Assembly: GCF_003672135.1 (NCBI RefSeq)
Contig: NC_039512.1
Span: 4,496,874-4,560,873 of the forward strand
DNA from: Ooceraea biroi
Taxonomy: Eukaryota; Arthropoda; Insecta; Hymenoptera; Formicidae
Length of the DNA stretch: 64,000 bases
Reading direction: 5' to 3'
Shown: positions 1 through 10,682 of the stretch, one piece after another
How the letters are laid out: each line of letters begins with the position of its first letter
Numbering within the stretch: the stretch's first letter is position 1
The notes under the pieces: model-generated
What the model saw: the letters and a program-made list of their open reading frames with translations, nothing else
What the model was told of the DNA's origin: nothing
The model's database searches: none
Program-made: the position numbers and the translations under genes

Positions 1-1147
1 CAGATTACATAGAGACATTACTTCTCTTCGTTGCAGATCAAATAGAAACTTCATTTTGTAATTTTGTACAGGGACAAATCGATTTCAAGTTCCACGAGAT
101 TTACAACATAAATGTGGAAGTTTCGCGACAGACGTGTTGATAAACAACAGAAGTTATCACGAATGCAGCAGAGAATATACCTCACGCTTAATTTCATTCC
201 TATAGTTTAATTTACATAACGCGTTTTATTAATACACGTTTCGTAGAATGAACACATTTCATAGAATCATGTATGTATTATATGTGCGTGATGATGTGAG
301 GTTTAAATAAACGCCCTTGTTTCCTTGTACATTATTTTATAAAAATATACGGACATCATGTGATTATCACCGAGAAGATGTCTACATTTCATTACACGTG
401 ATTAACATAGTACGGTACAGGTGATAAATGTATAAAATGACATTGAGGCTCCGAGAGATAAAGTCGCTTGAGGCTGCAAATGGCCTTCGTAAAATGCTTT
501 ACATTATCGGCTCAAATGTGTCATCTCCAATGACTATTTGAACCGGTGATCATTAAACCATTAGTAGTGTCAATGACCAAATGATACCAAATGATAATAG
601 CATTAAGTGACATTTTATTATTTTATATAACTCTTTGTGTATTTTCTTTCTTTCACTAATAATTGTAGAAATCATGAATATCTATATTTTTATACAAATA
701 AGTAGCATTGATCTCTATACTTTTGACACAATAATCTTATTTGTAAAAGTGCTTTAGGATAAATTCTTTTAGAATCTTTTTTATTTGAATATGCTTAACA
801 CATCTTTTTATTTTTTATTTCACTAAATAAAACTAGAAAGTTTCTTCTTAGAAAATTCTTTTTACGAAATTCGTTTTTTAATCCGTTTCACATTGTTTTC
901 TATTAGATTTTCTATTACAATGAAATGGAAGAACTACTTTATCAACATCGAAACGTAAATGAGAGAAACTGCGATGGCAGATCGTATGGATTCCCGATCA
1001 GAAAAATACGTAGCCATCACCGATTATTTTAGCCTTGGCTACGTATCCGAGAGATTTTTTGCTCCCGTTACTTTACAATCCGATGTGCGTTCAACGAAGT
1101 AACCGGTGTTTTAGGAAGGAAACGGATGACCGTAGTGGGAGACATGA
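1..1147. other. upstream intergenic DNA
   Basis: I see no coding exon here. The sequence is AT-rich. The one structured element is a hairpin at 1006-1046: the 11-base arms ATACGTAGCCA and TGGCTACGTAT flank a 19-base loop. It sits about 100 bases upstream of the TATA box of the next gene, so it could be a palindromic binding site, but no specific factor is recognised. Confidence 0.6.
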
Positions 1148-1153
1148 TATAAA
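1148..1153 (+). promoter_or_regulatory. TATA box of the glycine-rich protein gene
   Basis: TATAAA, followed by G, lies 47 bases before the ATG at 1195. With the usual spacing of about 30 bases, transcription would begin near 1178 and leave a very short leader of about 17 bases. A strong TATA box and short leader are typical of highly expressed, tissue-restricted insect structural genes. The transcription start itself is inferred. Confidence 0.6.
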
Positions 1154-1194
1154 GACTTGGTAACAGCGACCGATTGGGATAGACGGATATCGTC

Positions 1195-1491
1195 ATGTGG
1201 CAGTATCGAGCGATCGGCCTTTTGGCCTTACTACTTGCGACATGTATCCATGCAAAAGGTAAAGTATTTTTAACTTGTATCATCACACCATATTATCATC
1301 ATTAACGACTTCATGTCTCATATGTGAAATACGCTTGCCTCTGTTATTTTTTTCAACGTTGTTTCAATGAAGAAAGATATGTGTCATAAGAGAAAAAATT
1401 TGTGTGAGAAGTACTAAAAAGCTGTAGCTATTCAACTCTTTTTTATATCACAAGAGTTGCTACAAATATAATTTATAAATATTTCTAATCC

Positions 1492-1536
<45 letters not shown>

Positions 1537-4500
1537 TTGAAATCATAGCATACTATTCTCTGAGAAAAAAAATAATGTCTGTCATTTACTTGGAAAAATA
1601 TCATCTTCATTCTTTTGCCATTATTTATTCAAGCTTTATTTAATTATATTTAATATTAGTACTTTTAGTCCGCAAATTATATTCCGTAAAATGGTAACTT
1701 ACGTTTCTTAGTTATGCATTACTAAGATGGTGATAATCTTTATGACGTAACATTTGAAAATATGTGTAGATTATGTGTGTATCTTTTTGTTAAGTTATTC
1801 AGAATTGCTTCTCAACAAAAATCTCGTTTTCAACAAAAATCATAATAAAAGTGCGAATTATAATATATGTGTTAAAATATATGTGTAAAAAATATGTGTA
1901 AAAAAATCAAATGTTAAATCTCTTTTTTTTCGGAGAAATTGTTCAGAGAACGAATCTTTGTTATGAGTACAAAAATTTGTTATAACAACAAATAGATAAT
2001 TTATATACTTGAACTCTGATCCAAGATAATCGAGTATTTCGCACTTTAATTCCTAAACATTAAACAATTATGAACTATTATACTATGTAATGTGAAAAGA
2101 GAAGAATTTATATAAAATATGATCACATGTAAAGAAGAATAAAAATTTTCTCAAATATTCTTTAAACACCACAAAACTATGTTTTATATATAAAACATAT
2201 TTATTATAAATTCCTGTACGTTTTTTATTTCAAACACAAATCCTCTAAGGATTTATAATAAATAGTTATGTTAAATTTAAGAATATTTCATATGATAAAA
2301 ATGGCGTTTGTGATGTAAAGTAGTTCTGTCCTAAATCCATATCGTGTTAAAATTAAGAATCAAAATACGGGTTTTTTCGATTATTTTTGCAGAAATAGAA
2401 TTGTTGCGTTTAAAACGCGGCAGTGGAGGGTCATATTCCTCCAGCAGTGCTAGCAGTTCTGCTAGTGCTGGCTCGTACGGCGGTAGCAGCTTCTCCAAAT
2501 CCGATGCTCAAGCCGTTGGCAGTGCCTCGGCAGGTGCTCAGTCTTCGGCCCTATCGAATGCTGGTTCCGGTGGTTATGGAGGCGGCGGTCATGGCGGTGG
2601 CGGACAAGGTGGTTTCGGAGGCGGCAGTCATGGCGGTGGCGGACAAGGTGGTTTCGGAGGCGGCAGTCATGGTGGTGGCGGACATGGAGGTTTCGAAGGC
2701 GGCAGTCATGGTGGTGGCGGACATGGTGGTTTCGGTGGTGGCAGCGGTGGATCTCACGGCGGTTTTGGAGGCGGCAGCAGCGGTGGATTTGGAGACGGCG
2801 GACATGGAGGCGGCGGATATGGAGGCGGCGGACATGGAGGCGGCGGTAGGGGTGGATACGGAGGTGCCAATGCTGGTGCTACTGCTGGAAGCGGTGGATA
2901 TGGAGGAAGTGGTGGACTTGGCGGCGGGCATAGCGGTAGCGGTGGATATGGTGGCGGCGGACACAGCGGTAGCGGTGGATACGGTGGTGGCAGTGCCGGT
3001 AGCGGTGGATATGGTGGCGGCGGACATGGCGGACACAGCGGTAGCGGTGGATACGGTGGTGGCAGTGCCGGTAGCGGTGGATATGGTGGCGGCGGACATG
3101 GCGGTGGATATGGCGGCAACGGTGGATTCGGTAAGCAATATTTTACTTTTATGGATTCTAATTTTCCGTTTTTAAAAAGCTTAGCTGATTATTTTTATTA
3201 TTACATATTGCTTTTATAATTTTTAATATGTTATTACCTTTTTCTACTTTATTGATGATATAATGGTTCATAATTTTAATTTTTCTATATTTCTTGAATA
3301 ACTAAACCAAGTATTCTTGGTTGTATTGTACTTTTTTAATGTTTTTTTATTGCATTACTCTATACGTACTTAATTAAAAAAGACACAACTTTTATTTCTT
3401 TAGGAGATAATATTGCATAAATTTTTTAGGACATGGCGGCAGTGGAGGTTACGGTGGTGGTAAGTTTAAAATAAAAGAATTTCTAATATGCCGAAAAAGC
3501 ATTTAGTATTAAAGCATATAGATATAAAATATTGCAAAAAGTTATCTGCAACAAAAATTTACGCAGCTTAAGAGCTTAACATAGAAAAACATGCAAATAT
3601 GTACTCCATTAGTATAGAAAATAACGCTTAGCTGATTAGAATTTACTAATCCTGCCCATAGAATATAAGTATTCTAATGCTATTGCCAAATAATGTATAG
3701 ACAAAAAACTACTTTATTATTTATTATGTATAAATGAGCACTATAAGAATACAGCTTCATTCCTTAAGAGGATTACAAAAACTTAGTTTAAAACACTTTC
3801 CTTATAGCTTTTGCTATAATAATTTTACATGAACCAATAAAAGCGTTTAGTTGATTTAAAAGATACGATAATATTTCAAATACATCTTGCCGTTTTAATT
3901 TTAATATAACATGTGATCAATACCTATACACTTTTAGGTAGTAGTGGTGGCGGTGGAAGTGGTGTTAATAAAGTTAGTGGAGGTGGTGCTAGTGCTGGGT
4001 CGGGTAGCTACGGCGGAAGTTCCGGAACCGGAGGCTACGGAGGTGCTGGTGGTGGTCCCGGAGGTTACGGTGGTAGTTCTGGAGGCCATGGTGGCATTGG
4101 GGGATCAGGTGCAGGAAGTTACGGTGGAGGTAGCACTGGTACTGGCGGTGGTTCTGGAGGCCACGGTAGTAGCGGCTCCGGAAGCTATGGTGGTGGTTCT
4201 GGTGGTAGTTATGGTGGGGCTGGTTCTACTGCAGGTAGTTACGGTGGAGGTGCTGGCGGTCATGGTGGTGGTATTGGTCCGGGAGGTGGTCACGGTGGTG
4301 GTATTGGTCCGGGAGGTGGTCACGGTGGTGGACGTAAGTGAATAAGAGAAATTACATAATAGTTAAGTTGCTAGATCTATTAAATCTATTAAAATATTAT
4401 ACGATATATATTTGATCTCTATATTTATCTGTGTGATATTTTTTGTTAATTTCATAATTTTATTTTATAATTCGATTTGTTAAAAATTCGATTGATTGTC

Positions 4501-5546
4501 AATAATAATTATGACAATAACATTTTTATCAGAAGTTTTAATACACAAAACTAAAAACAACAATGAAAGATAATGCCTGCTTTTATATATGTCTGCTTTT
4601 CGTTAATTGTATGTAATGTATCAACTTTAAAATAGCTGGTGGTGGTGGTGTTGGAGGAGGCGTGTCTAAAGGTTCAGCGAATGCTGCTGCGAATGCTGGC
4701 GCTTCTGCTGGAGCCAGTGGATTAGGTGGAGGATATGATTCTGGTTTTGGCGGACCTGGTAAATACTGCGGTGGCATAAGTGATGATGTGGATATAGCGG
4801 AAATAATAATTCAGTTATTGGATTTCAAGGCTTAGGAAGTGGACATGGAGGAGGTCTAGGAGGTGGATATGGAGGTGGATTAGGCGGTCGACCTGGAGGA
4901 AGTTTGGGCGGACATGGAGGAGGTTTAGGCGGTGGACATGGAGGTGGATTAGGCGGTGGACATGGCGGATATGGAGGCGGAGGTCTAGGAGGTAATTTAA
5001 ATAAAAATTTTTAAAGAAATTAAATTAAAAATTAAGTTAAATTAAATTAAATTAAATTGTTAAACTAATTTAAATTCAATTCAATTGTTAACTAGATAGA
5101 TAGAGATAGATTTAATTTTACTGTTTGTAATTTCAGGTGGATGCGGTCCCGGAGGATGCGGTGGCGCTAGCGGTATAGCTAATGCCCAAGCAAGTGCAAA
5201 TGCAAATGCTGGTGCTGGAGGATATGGAGGCCATGTTGGTCACGGATCCGGACCGGGAGTAGAGTATGTATTGTCAAATATGCAGTACATAAAAAATATT
5301 TTGTCTTAATGATACATTTTAAGTTTTAAATTAATTCTTAAATAATATAAATTGTTCAATTCAGAGATCAGTACAACTTTTTAAAATTTTAATTGCAGTC
5401 TATTCTCTCGTATCAACACAGACGAAGATACGGGCCAGAGTGGTACCGTTGAAGGTGCAAAAGGTGTCTATAGCAGCAGCGCGGCGAACATAGACAGTAC
5501 CGGCAAAGGTACTTATTCCGTGAAAGCGGGCAAAATTCCGGCGTAA
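1195..5546 (+). CDS. secreted glycine-rich structural protein, 8 exons
   Basis: Exons by splice sites and phase: 1195-1258, 2393-3130, 3430-3459, 3938-4333, 4636-4758, 4830-4991, 5137-5263, 5399-5546; total 1788 nt, 595 residues. Exon 1 encodes a signal peptide (residues 1-20, hydrophobic core GLLALLLATC, ending HA). Residues 21-30 look like a short propeptide ending in a furin-type RLKR site. The mature chain would start GSGGSY. Residues 31 to about 545 are Gly/Ser/Tyr/His repeats (GGYGGG, GGHGGG, SGSGGYGG), with Ala/Asn/Ser spacers in exons 5 and 7 and two CGPGGC-like Cys sites in exon 7. The last 48 residues (exon 8) are non-repetitive and end GKIPA. Introns 1-6 are all phase 1 and intron 7 is phase 2. 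The composition fits cuticle, silk-like or keratin/loricrin-like insect proteins. No named family was recognised, so the function is inferred only as extracellular structural material. Exons 3, 5 and 6 are small and would benefit from RNA support. Confidence 0.85.
1494..1534. repeat. (AT)n microsatellite in intron 1
   Basis: About 20 uninterrupted AT dinucleotides lie inside the first intron of the glycine-rich protein gene. They are probably length-variable and have no evident function. Confidence 0.9.
2585..3120 (+). repeat. coding tandem repeats in exon 2 of the glycine-rich gene
   Basis: Two kinds of in-frame repeat are visible. The first half carries a 39-base unit, about four copies, encoding SHGGGGxGGFGGG variants. 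The second half carries a 72-base unit (24 residues, GHSGSGGYGGGSAGSGGYGGGG) whose two copies begin near 2959 and 3031 and are nearly identical. High identity between units points to recent slippage or unequal crossing-over, so allele length may vary. Assembly collapse is also possible. Confidence 0.8.
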
Positions 5547-5712
5547 AGTGCATTTAATTTTCGACTCAATATTTGAAATTAAATATTGTTTCGCTAAAAA
5601 TTCTTTCAACGCTCAAAAAGCGCAGCTGTGATTAAAATTGCATCGTATTTTGACATAAACATAGTTACGCGATAAATAAGATCTATATTTTATTTATTAT
5701 CCAACTGCCAAG

Positions 5713-5718
5713 AATAAA
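5713..5718 (+). terminator. polyadenylation signal of the glycine-rich gene
   Basis: AATAAA lies 167 bases after the TAA stop at 5544-5546. A second AATAAA occurs about 19 bases further on. Either would give a 3' UTR of about 190-210 bases. Confidence 0.6.
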
Positions 5719-5739
5719 ACTGTGGCGTTTGAAATAAAT

Positions 5740-6668
5740 TCACGGAATTATAGAAAATTTTTGTTGTATCTTAAAATCTCAATCCCATCCGAAAGAAAAA
5801 ACGTCGTACTGCAATCATTCCTGCAACCTGTTAATAATCATAATCATTATCCATATTATTTGTATTTCAGTAAATCACTTAGCGAACCATAGCTCTTAAA
5901 CGTAAAAATTGCGATATTTAAATTTTAAGTTCTTCTAACAATAAGTAATCAAAAGTTCTCTTAAATGTTAAATTATTCAATTTTTGAACGATATATATAA
6001 ATAATACAGAAGTTTTTCGAGTAATGTAAAACTAAATTTAAATATGTAATTAGATATCATGCGTACTGAACATATGAAATATCCATATTTTAACATCCAC
6101 AATGTTAGATAATTATACGGATATTCTTTCGCTATTTAATAAACCTATCCGCTATTTAATGTCACTTTGATTAAGCAGGAAAACAGGTTTTTGATATCCA
6201 TCGTTAATCGAATACTCATCAGCACGATGTAATTTCTGCTAATCACGTTGCACAACTGATGATTATAGAAGTTTGAATTTTTAATAGAAACTTGTTTAAA
6301 ATGCGTTTATTATCTGAACGGTAAATCCGGTTACGTGTTATTTTGCCACATAGTCAATATACTTACTTGCTATGCAATGGTATCTGCTGAATAATCGAGT
6401 ATATTAATTCACACAGTGTAATTATATTGAGCGTACGAAGGAAATAAACGTATTTTACGAGCGAATAAAGAAGAATCATTAAGCATTAAGAATCATTATT
6501 TACTTTATGAAATCATAAAGCTGCGAAAAATTCTGAAAATCTTTTAAATCGGAGATTGTTTTTACGATTAAAAAACGTCATAATAAAGAATATTTTTTTC
6601 TATATATTAATATCGGAATTACAACATATTTTATCGCATTTATTACATTTTTTGGACAGCACATTATA
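5740..6668. other. intergenic DNA
   Basis: AT-rich sequence between the glycine-rich gene and the first mariner copy. I see no exon, RNA gene or clear repeat in it. Confidence 0.5.
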
Positions 6669-6670
6669 TA

Positions 6671-7955
6671 TTGGGTCATTAAGTATGAAACTTTATAAAT
6701 AGAACATAAACTTTTGCATTTTTTGGCACATGGACATGATTTATTTTCAATCGAAGTATGCGCCCATGTTATCTACACACTTCTGCCATTTTAGTGGTAG
6801 TTGGTCTATGCCTCTACTATAGAAGCCAGGAGTACGGGAATCGATGAAGTCGCGGAAGGCTGTTTCGACTGCCTGTTGAGAATTGAAGAATTTTCCCACC
6901 AACAAGTTGTCCAAATTCCGGAAAAAGTGATAGTCGGTAGGTGATAGATCTGGTGAATATGGTGGATGACGGAGAGTTTCCAATTCCAACTCCCGTAGCT
7001 TTGCCACGGTCAGTCGTGCAGTGTGCGGTCGAGCATTATCATGCAACAGGATTGGCATTGACCGATTGACCAATTTCGGTTGTTTAATAGCAAGTTGTTG
7101 CATCATTTCGTCCAGTTGCTTGCAATATACTTCAGCCGTTATCGATGTACCAGGTTTCATAAAGTTGTAGTAGATAACACCTGACCTGGACCACCAAACA
7201 GTCACCATAAGCTTCTTCTGTGTAATGTTGGGTTTCGCGTGATGTCTCGGTGGTTCATCAGCGTTCAACCACTGATGTGAGCATTTACGATTGTCGTAGA
7301 GTATCCACTTTTCATCGCAGGTCACAATTCGATTAAAAAAAGATTCATTTTTGTGCCGGGAAAACAAAGAAAGGGAAGCCTCTAGACGTTGCGCCTGCTG
7401 CGCATCGGTCAATTCGTGCGGGACCCATTTGTCCAACTTCTTTATCTTACCAATTGCAGCTAAATGAACAATATGGTGGGTATAGAAACATTGAATATCG
7501 ATGCCAATTCACGTGTACTTTGAGATGGATCGGACTCTACCACGGCTCTCAAGTGATCATTATCCACCTTCGTCTTTGGTCTTCCACGTGGCTCATTAGC
7601 GAGGCTGAAATCTCCATCTCTGAAGTTTTTGAACCAATTGCCCACCGTTGCTTTAGTAGTTGAACCTTCACCAAATACAGCGTTGATATTACGAGCTGTC
7701 TCCGACACTGTGGTTCCACGGCGGAACTCATATTCATAAATCACACGAATTTTGGACTTTTCCATAGTTCTATAAAAAAGAATCCACCAATAAAACTAAT
7801 GAAGATATTTGAACAAACAAATATGACATTTGAAGAGCGAACATACATCTATCACACTAACCTAACCTGATACTGACGTCTGGCGCCAAATTTGAGATAA
7901 CAAATGTTAAAGATGGCGCTTTTACATTTGTAAAGTTTCATACTTAATGACCCAA
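6671..7955 (-). mobile_element. mariner transposon, copy A of lineage 1
   Basis: A complete 1285-bp element bounded by TA target duplications (6669-6670 and 7956-7957). The terminal inverted repeats begin TTGGGTCATTAAGTATGAAA and match for about 28 bases, with one visible change at the left end (CTTTATAAAT here, CTTTACAAAT in copy B). The transposase remnant lies on the minus strand. Copy B, at 53291-54575, has exactly the same length and differs at five positions by line-by-line comparison. By general protein resemblance (KKLDKWVPHEL, WQKCVDNMGAYFD) the lineage looks closest to the Hsmar1/cecropia branch of mariners; that placement is from recall, not a tree. Confidence 0.95.
6747..7765 (-). 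pseudogene. mariner transposase, frameshifted (copy A)
   Basis: The reading frame starts at 7765 with MEKSKIRVIYEYEF and carries the N-terminal helix-turn-helix region for 101 codons. It then hits a stop at 7460 after IPTILFI. The expected continuation (HLAAIGKIKKLDKWVPHEL) is in another frame and runs to 6747, consistent with loss of one base near 7465-7475. The catalytic part is otherwise intact: first Asp in TCDEKW, second in LLHDNARPH, third in SPTDYHFF, with 34 residues between the last two (DD34D, mariner type). The protein would be about 340 residues in all, the normal mariner length. It cannot be made in one piece without recoding, so this copy is presumably non-autonomous. Confidence 0.9.
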
Positions 7956-7957
7956 TA

Positions 7958-9016
7958 TATGCATATGCTTTGAAAACAAAGTCGATTTTACATATTCAAA
8001 TATACATTTCAAATATGTTCTTTTCAATTCAATTCGAGTCCTTTCAGAAAAGAACTTCATTACAGATTCTATGCATATTTAAGCTATAAAAAGCCGTTTG
8101 TGAACGGAATTAACTGATGGAACAGTAAGTGATAGTATATATTTAACTTGAGCGACTCAAACACATCCTCCTGTACCTTTCATGAATAATTCATGACAAA
8201 GCCTTCTACACATGTTTATGTCGCATATAAAAATTCGCTCGGGGGCATTTCCCAGAAGGCACTTCATTTGTATTTATGCGTGATTCACTGGTTTTACCAC
8301 TTTCCATTTTTTCGCCATTAGTGATATAAATACACAGCAGAATGTAATAAACAACTCATGGTCAAAATCTTTTTAGCGTTTTTCGCTCTTTTCTAATATG
8401 TCGAATTATTCTTAAAATACGGAGAATCCTACATAACTGATGATTGTACACAATTGTACAATCTAAGTACACTTTTGCTGCATTTTGATGACATATAAAG
8501 TACAATATAATGTGTACGAAAAAGTTTTTGATAGAATAAGTAAATCGACATGTAACAGCAAAACAGCACGCAAAGTTTAATGTGCTATAAATACCTTGAA
8601 ATACCTTAGAAGAAGCTGGCGACGATTTTTGCGTGCAAAACTTACTTTTGGGTAAAACTTACAATATCAACACAGCGAAAACTATAGAAGAATTAGAACG
8701 CAATTCCGTGATCTACCGCCATGTTCTATAACTGGCTATAATTGAAATCTAGCGATACTGCGATTCTCGCAGTATCGATACAATCAAAATCGCAATACCG
8801 AAATATCGTTGTGGCTGTCAACTGATTGGCTGTTAACGCATTCGCGTTGTGCGCATGCGTTACAAATGTCTATATATATGATACATGACACGTGAAGATG
8901 CATCATCAATCTTGGATGCATTTATGCGCATTTAAACAGGGATCATTTCTTCTAAAGGTTTCAATTTTGATATGACGAGATTTGTTGTATGACGAGTGAA
9001 ATATAAATTTTAACTA
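7958..9016. other. intergenic DNA
   Basis: AT-rich spacer between the mariner and the nested inverted-repeat element. I see no gene or RNA in it. Confidence 0.5.
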
Positions 9017-9354
9017 TACCCCATACAGCACAGAAAGTTGCGAATAACGTTGCGAAAATGTTACAATGTTGAATATTAAAATATAAATATTTTTTCAACG
9101 TTGAATCTATGTTGATTCTTCTACATTGATTCTGTATGTTGCTACAACATTGAAACAACATGTAACAAATAATTTTATTAATTAATGGTCAATTTAAAGA
9201 TTGTCATTCTTCTTATATGTAACAAATAATTTATTATATTTAGTAATAATTAATTAATAATGTTAAATCAATAGGTTTTCTTTTTCGCTGTACTTCTGAA
9301 CTAGTGCAATAAGTTAGAATGAAGGTAAATGTTCATTGTGTCGCTCGTCGCTCA

Positions 9355-9440
9355 TTTTTAGCGTCAAAACAAGTCACGTGATCAAAATTAACGCTGGACA
9401 TTGGTCAATTTTGATCACGTGATCTGTTTTACGCTAAAAA
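9355..9440. repeat. 86-bp palindrome with CACGTG core arms
   Basis: TTTTTAGCGT at the left pairs with ACGCTAAAAA at the right. Inside these arms TCACGTGATCAAAATT pairs with AATTTTGATCACGTGA around a 17-base loop. It sits inside the left half only of the second-level foldback, so it looks like a separate small hairpin insertion. Confidence 0.75.
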
Positions 9441-9442
9441 TT

Positions 9443-9657
9443 AGAGTGGGTAAAAGGAGAGTGTCGCCAATATACATGCCTAATGCTGATTGGCTCCGCC
9501 ATTTACAGACAATTTCCGGTTAGCCGTCAATAGGTATTAGGTGAACGTAGTTGTGGAAGTGTACATTTAAAGTAGTAGTGACGTTTTAATATCGTTTTAC
9601 TTTGTCTGACAATGGCGACTTCCGGTTAATTGGCGACACTCTCCTTTTACCCACTCT
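9443..9657. mobile_element. innermost inverted-repeat element
   Basis: A perfect 29-base inverted repeat starting AGAGTGGGTAAAAGGAGAGT lies at 9443-9471 and, inverted, at 9629-9657. It encloses 157 bases of unrelated sequence. The total length is 215 bp with no reading frame, typical of a small MITE. It is nested inside the 9276-9763 foldback. Confidence 0.7.
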
Positions 9658-9981
9658 ACTAAAAATGAGCGACGAGCGACACAATGAAATCGCACCTTGA
9701 AAGAAAGTATATTTGTTTCGCTCTAACTTATTGCACTGTTCAGAAGCGCAGCGAAAAAGAACAATCCTAAGATCTAACAAAGGTTTCTAAATGTTGAATT
9801 GCAATGTCTTGTAGATGTTGAATGCAATATCTACAAGACGTTGCAATTCAACGGACATTAGACATTTATGCAATATCTTTTCTACGTCGAATCTACATTT
9901 CGCGATATTGATGGAACATTGCAATGTTGATATGCAACATTTCTGAGATGTTGATTTAACGTTTGTGTGCTGTATGGGTAC

Positions 9982-10682
9982 GACACTCATACGATTTTGT
10001 TTTAAAGATACTGTATGCTCATTGGCTGTTGCGCTTGCATTCTCGTATCATCGAGTGAAGTTGCATCTAATGCACACGAAGTGCATCCAACAGCACAATG
10101 GCGGGAAGTTTAAACGTATTCGTGTGTGAAAGAAACTTGCGTATTAAATTAGATTTATAAACTTACCGTATGTGTGATTCCTCCAAAGTATCCTTCATTC
10201 GACTGGTGTGCTTGTATTACTCACGATATATTATAACGCGTCAGTGACGAACCAGAACTGTAGAGACTCCCCATGGCCACACGCGCTCGGATGGTTCGTA
10301 ATTACATGGTCACGTGACGAGCAGGAGTCGCGTTTATTTATAGATGCAAGTCCATCAATCGTGTGGCGCGTGTGTGACTATACTTACGCCACTGCATCTG
10401 TACATAAGAGGCGTGCGACGAATTTTCGCGTGACAGGAACGAGAGTGCGGATATGTGACAGAATCCTGCGTGTATAATCTGATGCAACGAATTTTTCGCG
10501 TGGCACGAACTGCGTTGTTATCCCGAGATAAGCGCCTTCTCGCGATCCGAAAGACCGCTATGGACCAGTCGAGACGTTTGAAGGCTGAATGTTGATTCCG
10601 CGAGAACGATGCGCGAAGGTGCCACTTCGGAATTAGTCCTCCAAGATTCCTCCGCGATCCGCAGCTAATGAACGCGAGAGAT
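9982..10682 (+). promoter_or_regulatory. PIX promoter and 5' leader region
   Basis: This stretch becomes CpG-rich from about 10240 to the ATG at 10683, unlike the AT-rich DNA around it. No TATA box is evident, as expected for a broadly expressed gene. Open frames on both strands (for example 10355-10771, minus) resemble no known protein and probably reflect GC content. The transcription start cannot be placed. Confidence 0.45.

Larger units (their letters stand above)
9276..9763. mobile_element. second-level foldback element inside the outer element
   Basis: Inverted arms run inward from about 9276 (TTCTTTTTCGCTG, then CTTCTGAACTAGTGCAATAA) and from 9763 in reverse complement. They share the distinctive GTGTCGCTCGTCGCTCATTT block at about 9339-9359 and 9662-9686. 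The same terminal motif (CTGAAC, GTGCAATA, GTTA) forms the arms of the short foldback at 25386-25502, so these belong to one repeat family. No coding capacity. Confidence 0.7.
9020..9978. mobile_element. outer inverted-repeat element (MITE-like)
   Basis: The termini are CCCATACAGCACA at 9020 and its reverse complement ending at 9978, flanked by a direct TAC on both sides (9017-9019 and 9979-9981). This fits a 3-bp target duplication. The element is 959 bp and has no transposase reading frame. The outer arms contain loosely repeated TTGCAATGTTGAA-like words. A second foldback (9276-9763) occupies the middle. Superfamily not assigned; a 3-bp duplication would suit PIF/Harbinger-type elements, but the TIR was not recognised. 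Confidence 0.7.

Noticed and set aside
2423..3175. Long open frames on both strands over the glycine-rich exon 2
   Set aside because: They are shadows of a GGN-rich repeat in other frames (Ala/Val/Met-, Thr/Ala- or Pro-rich). The frame joined by splice phases to the signal peptide is the real one.
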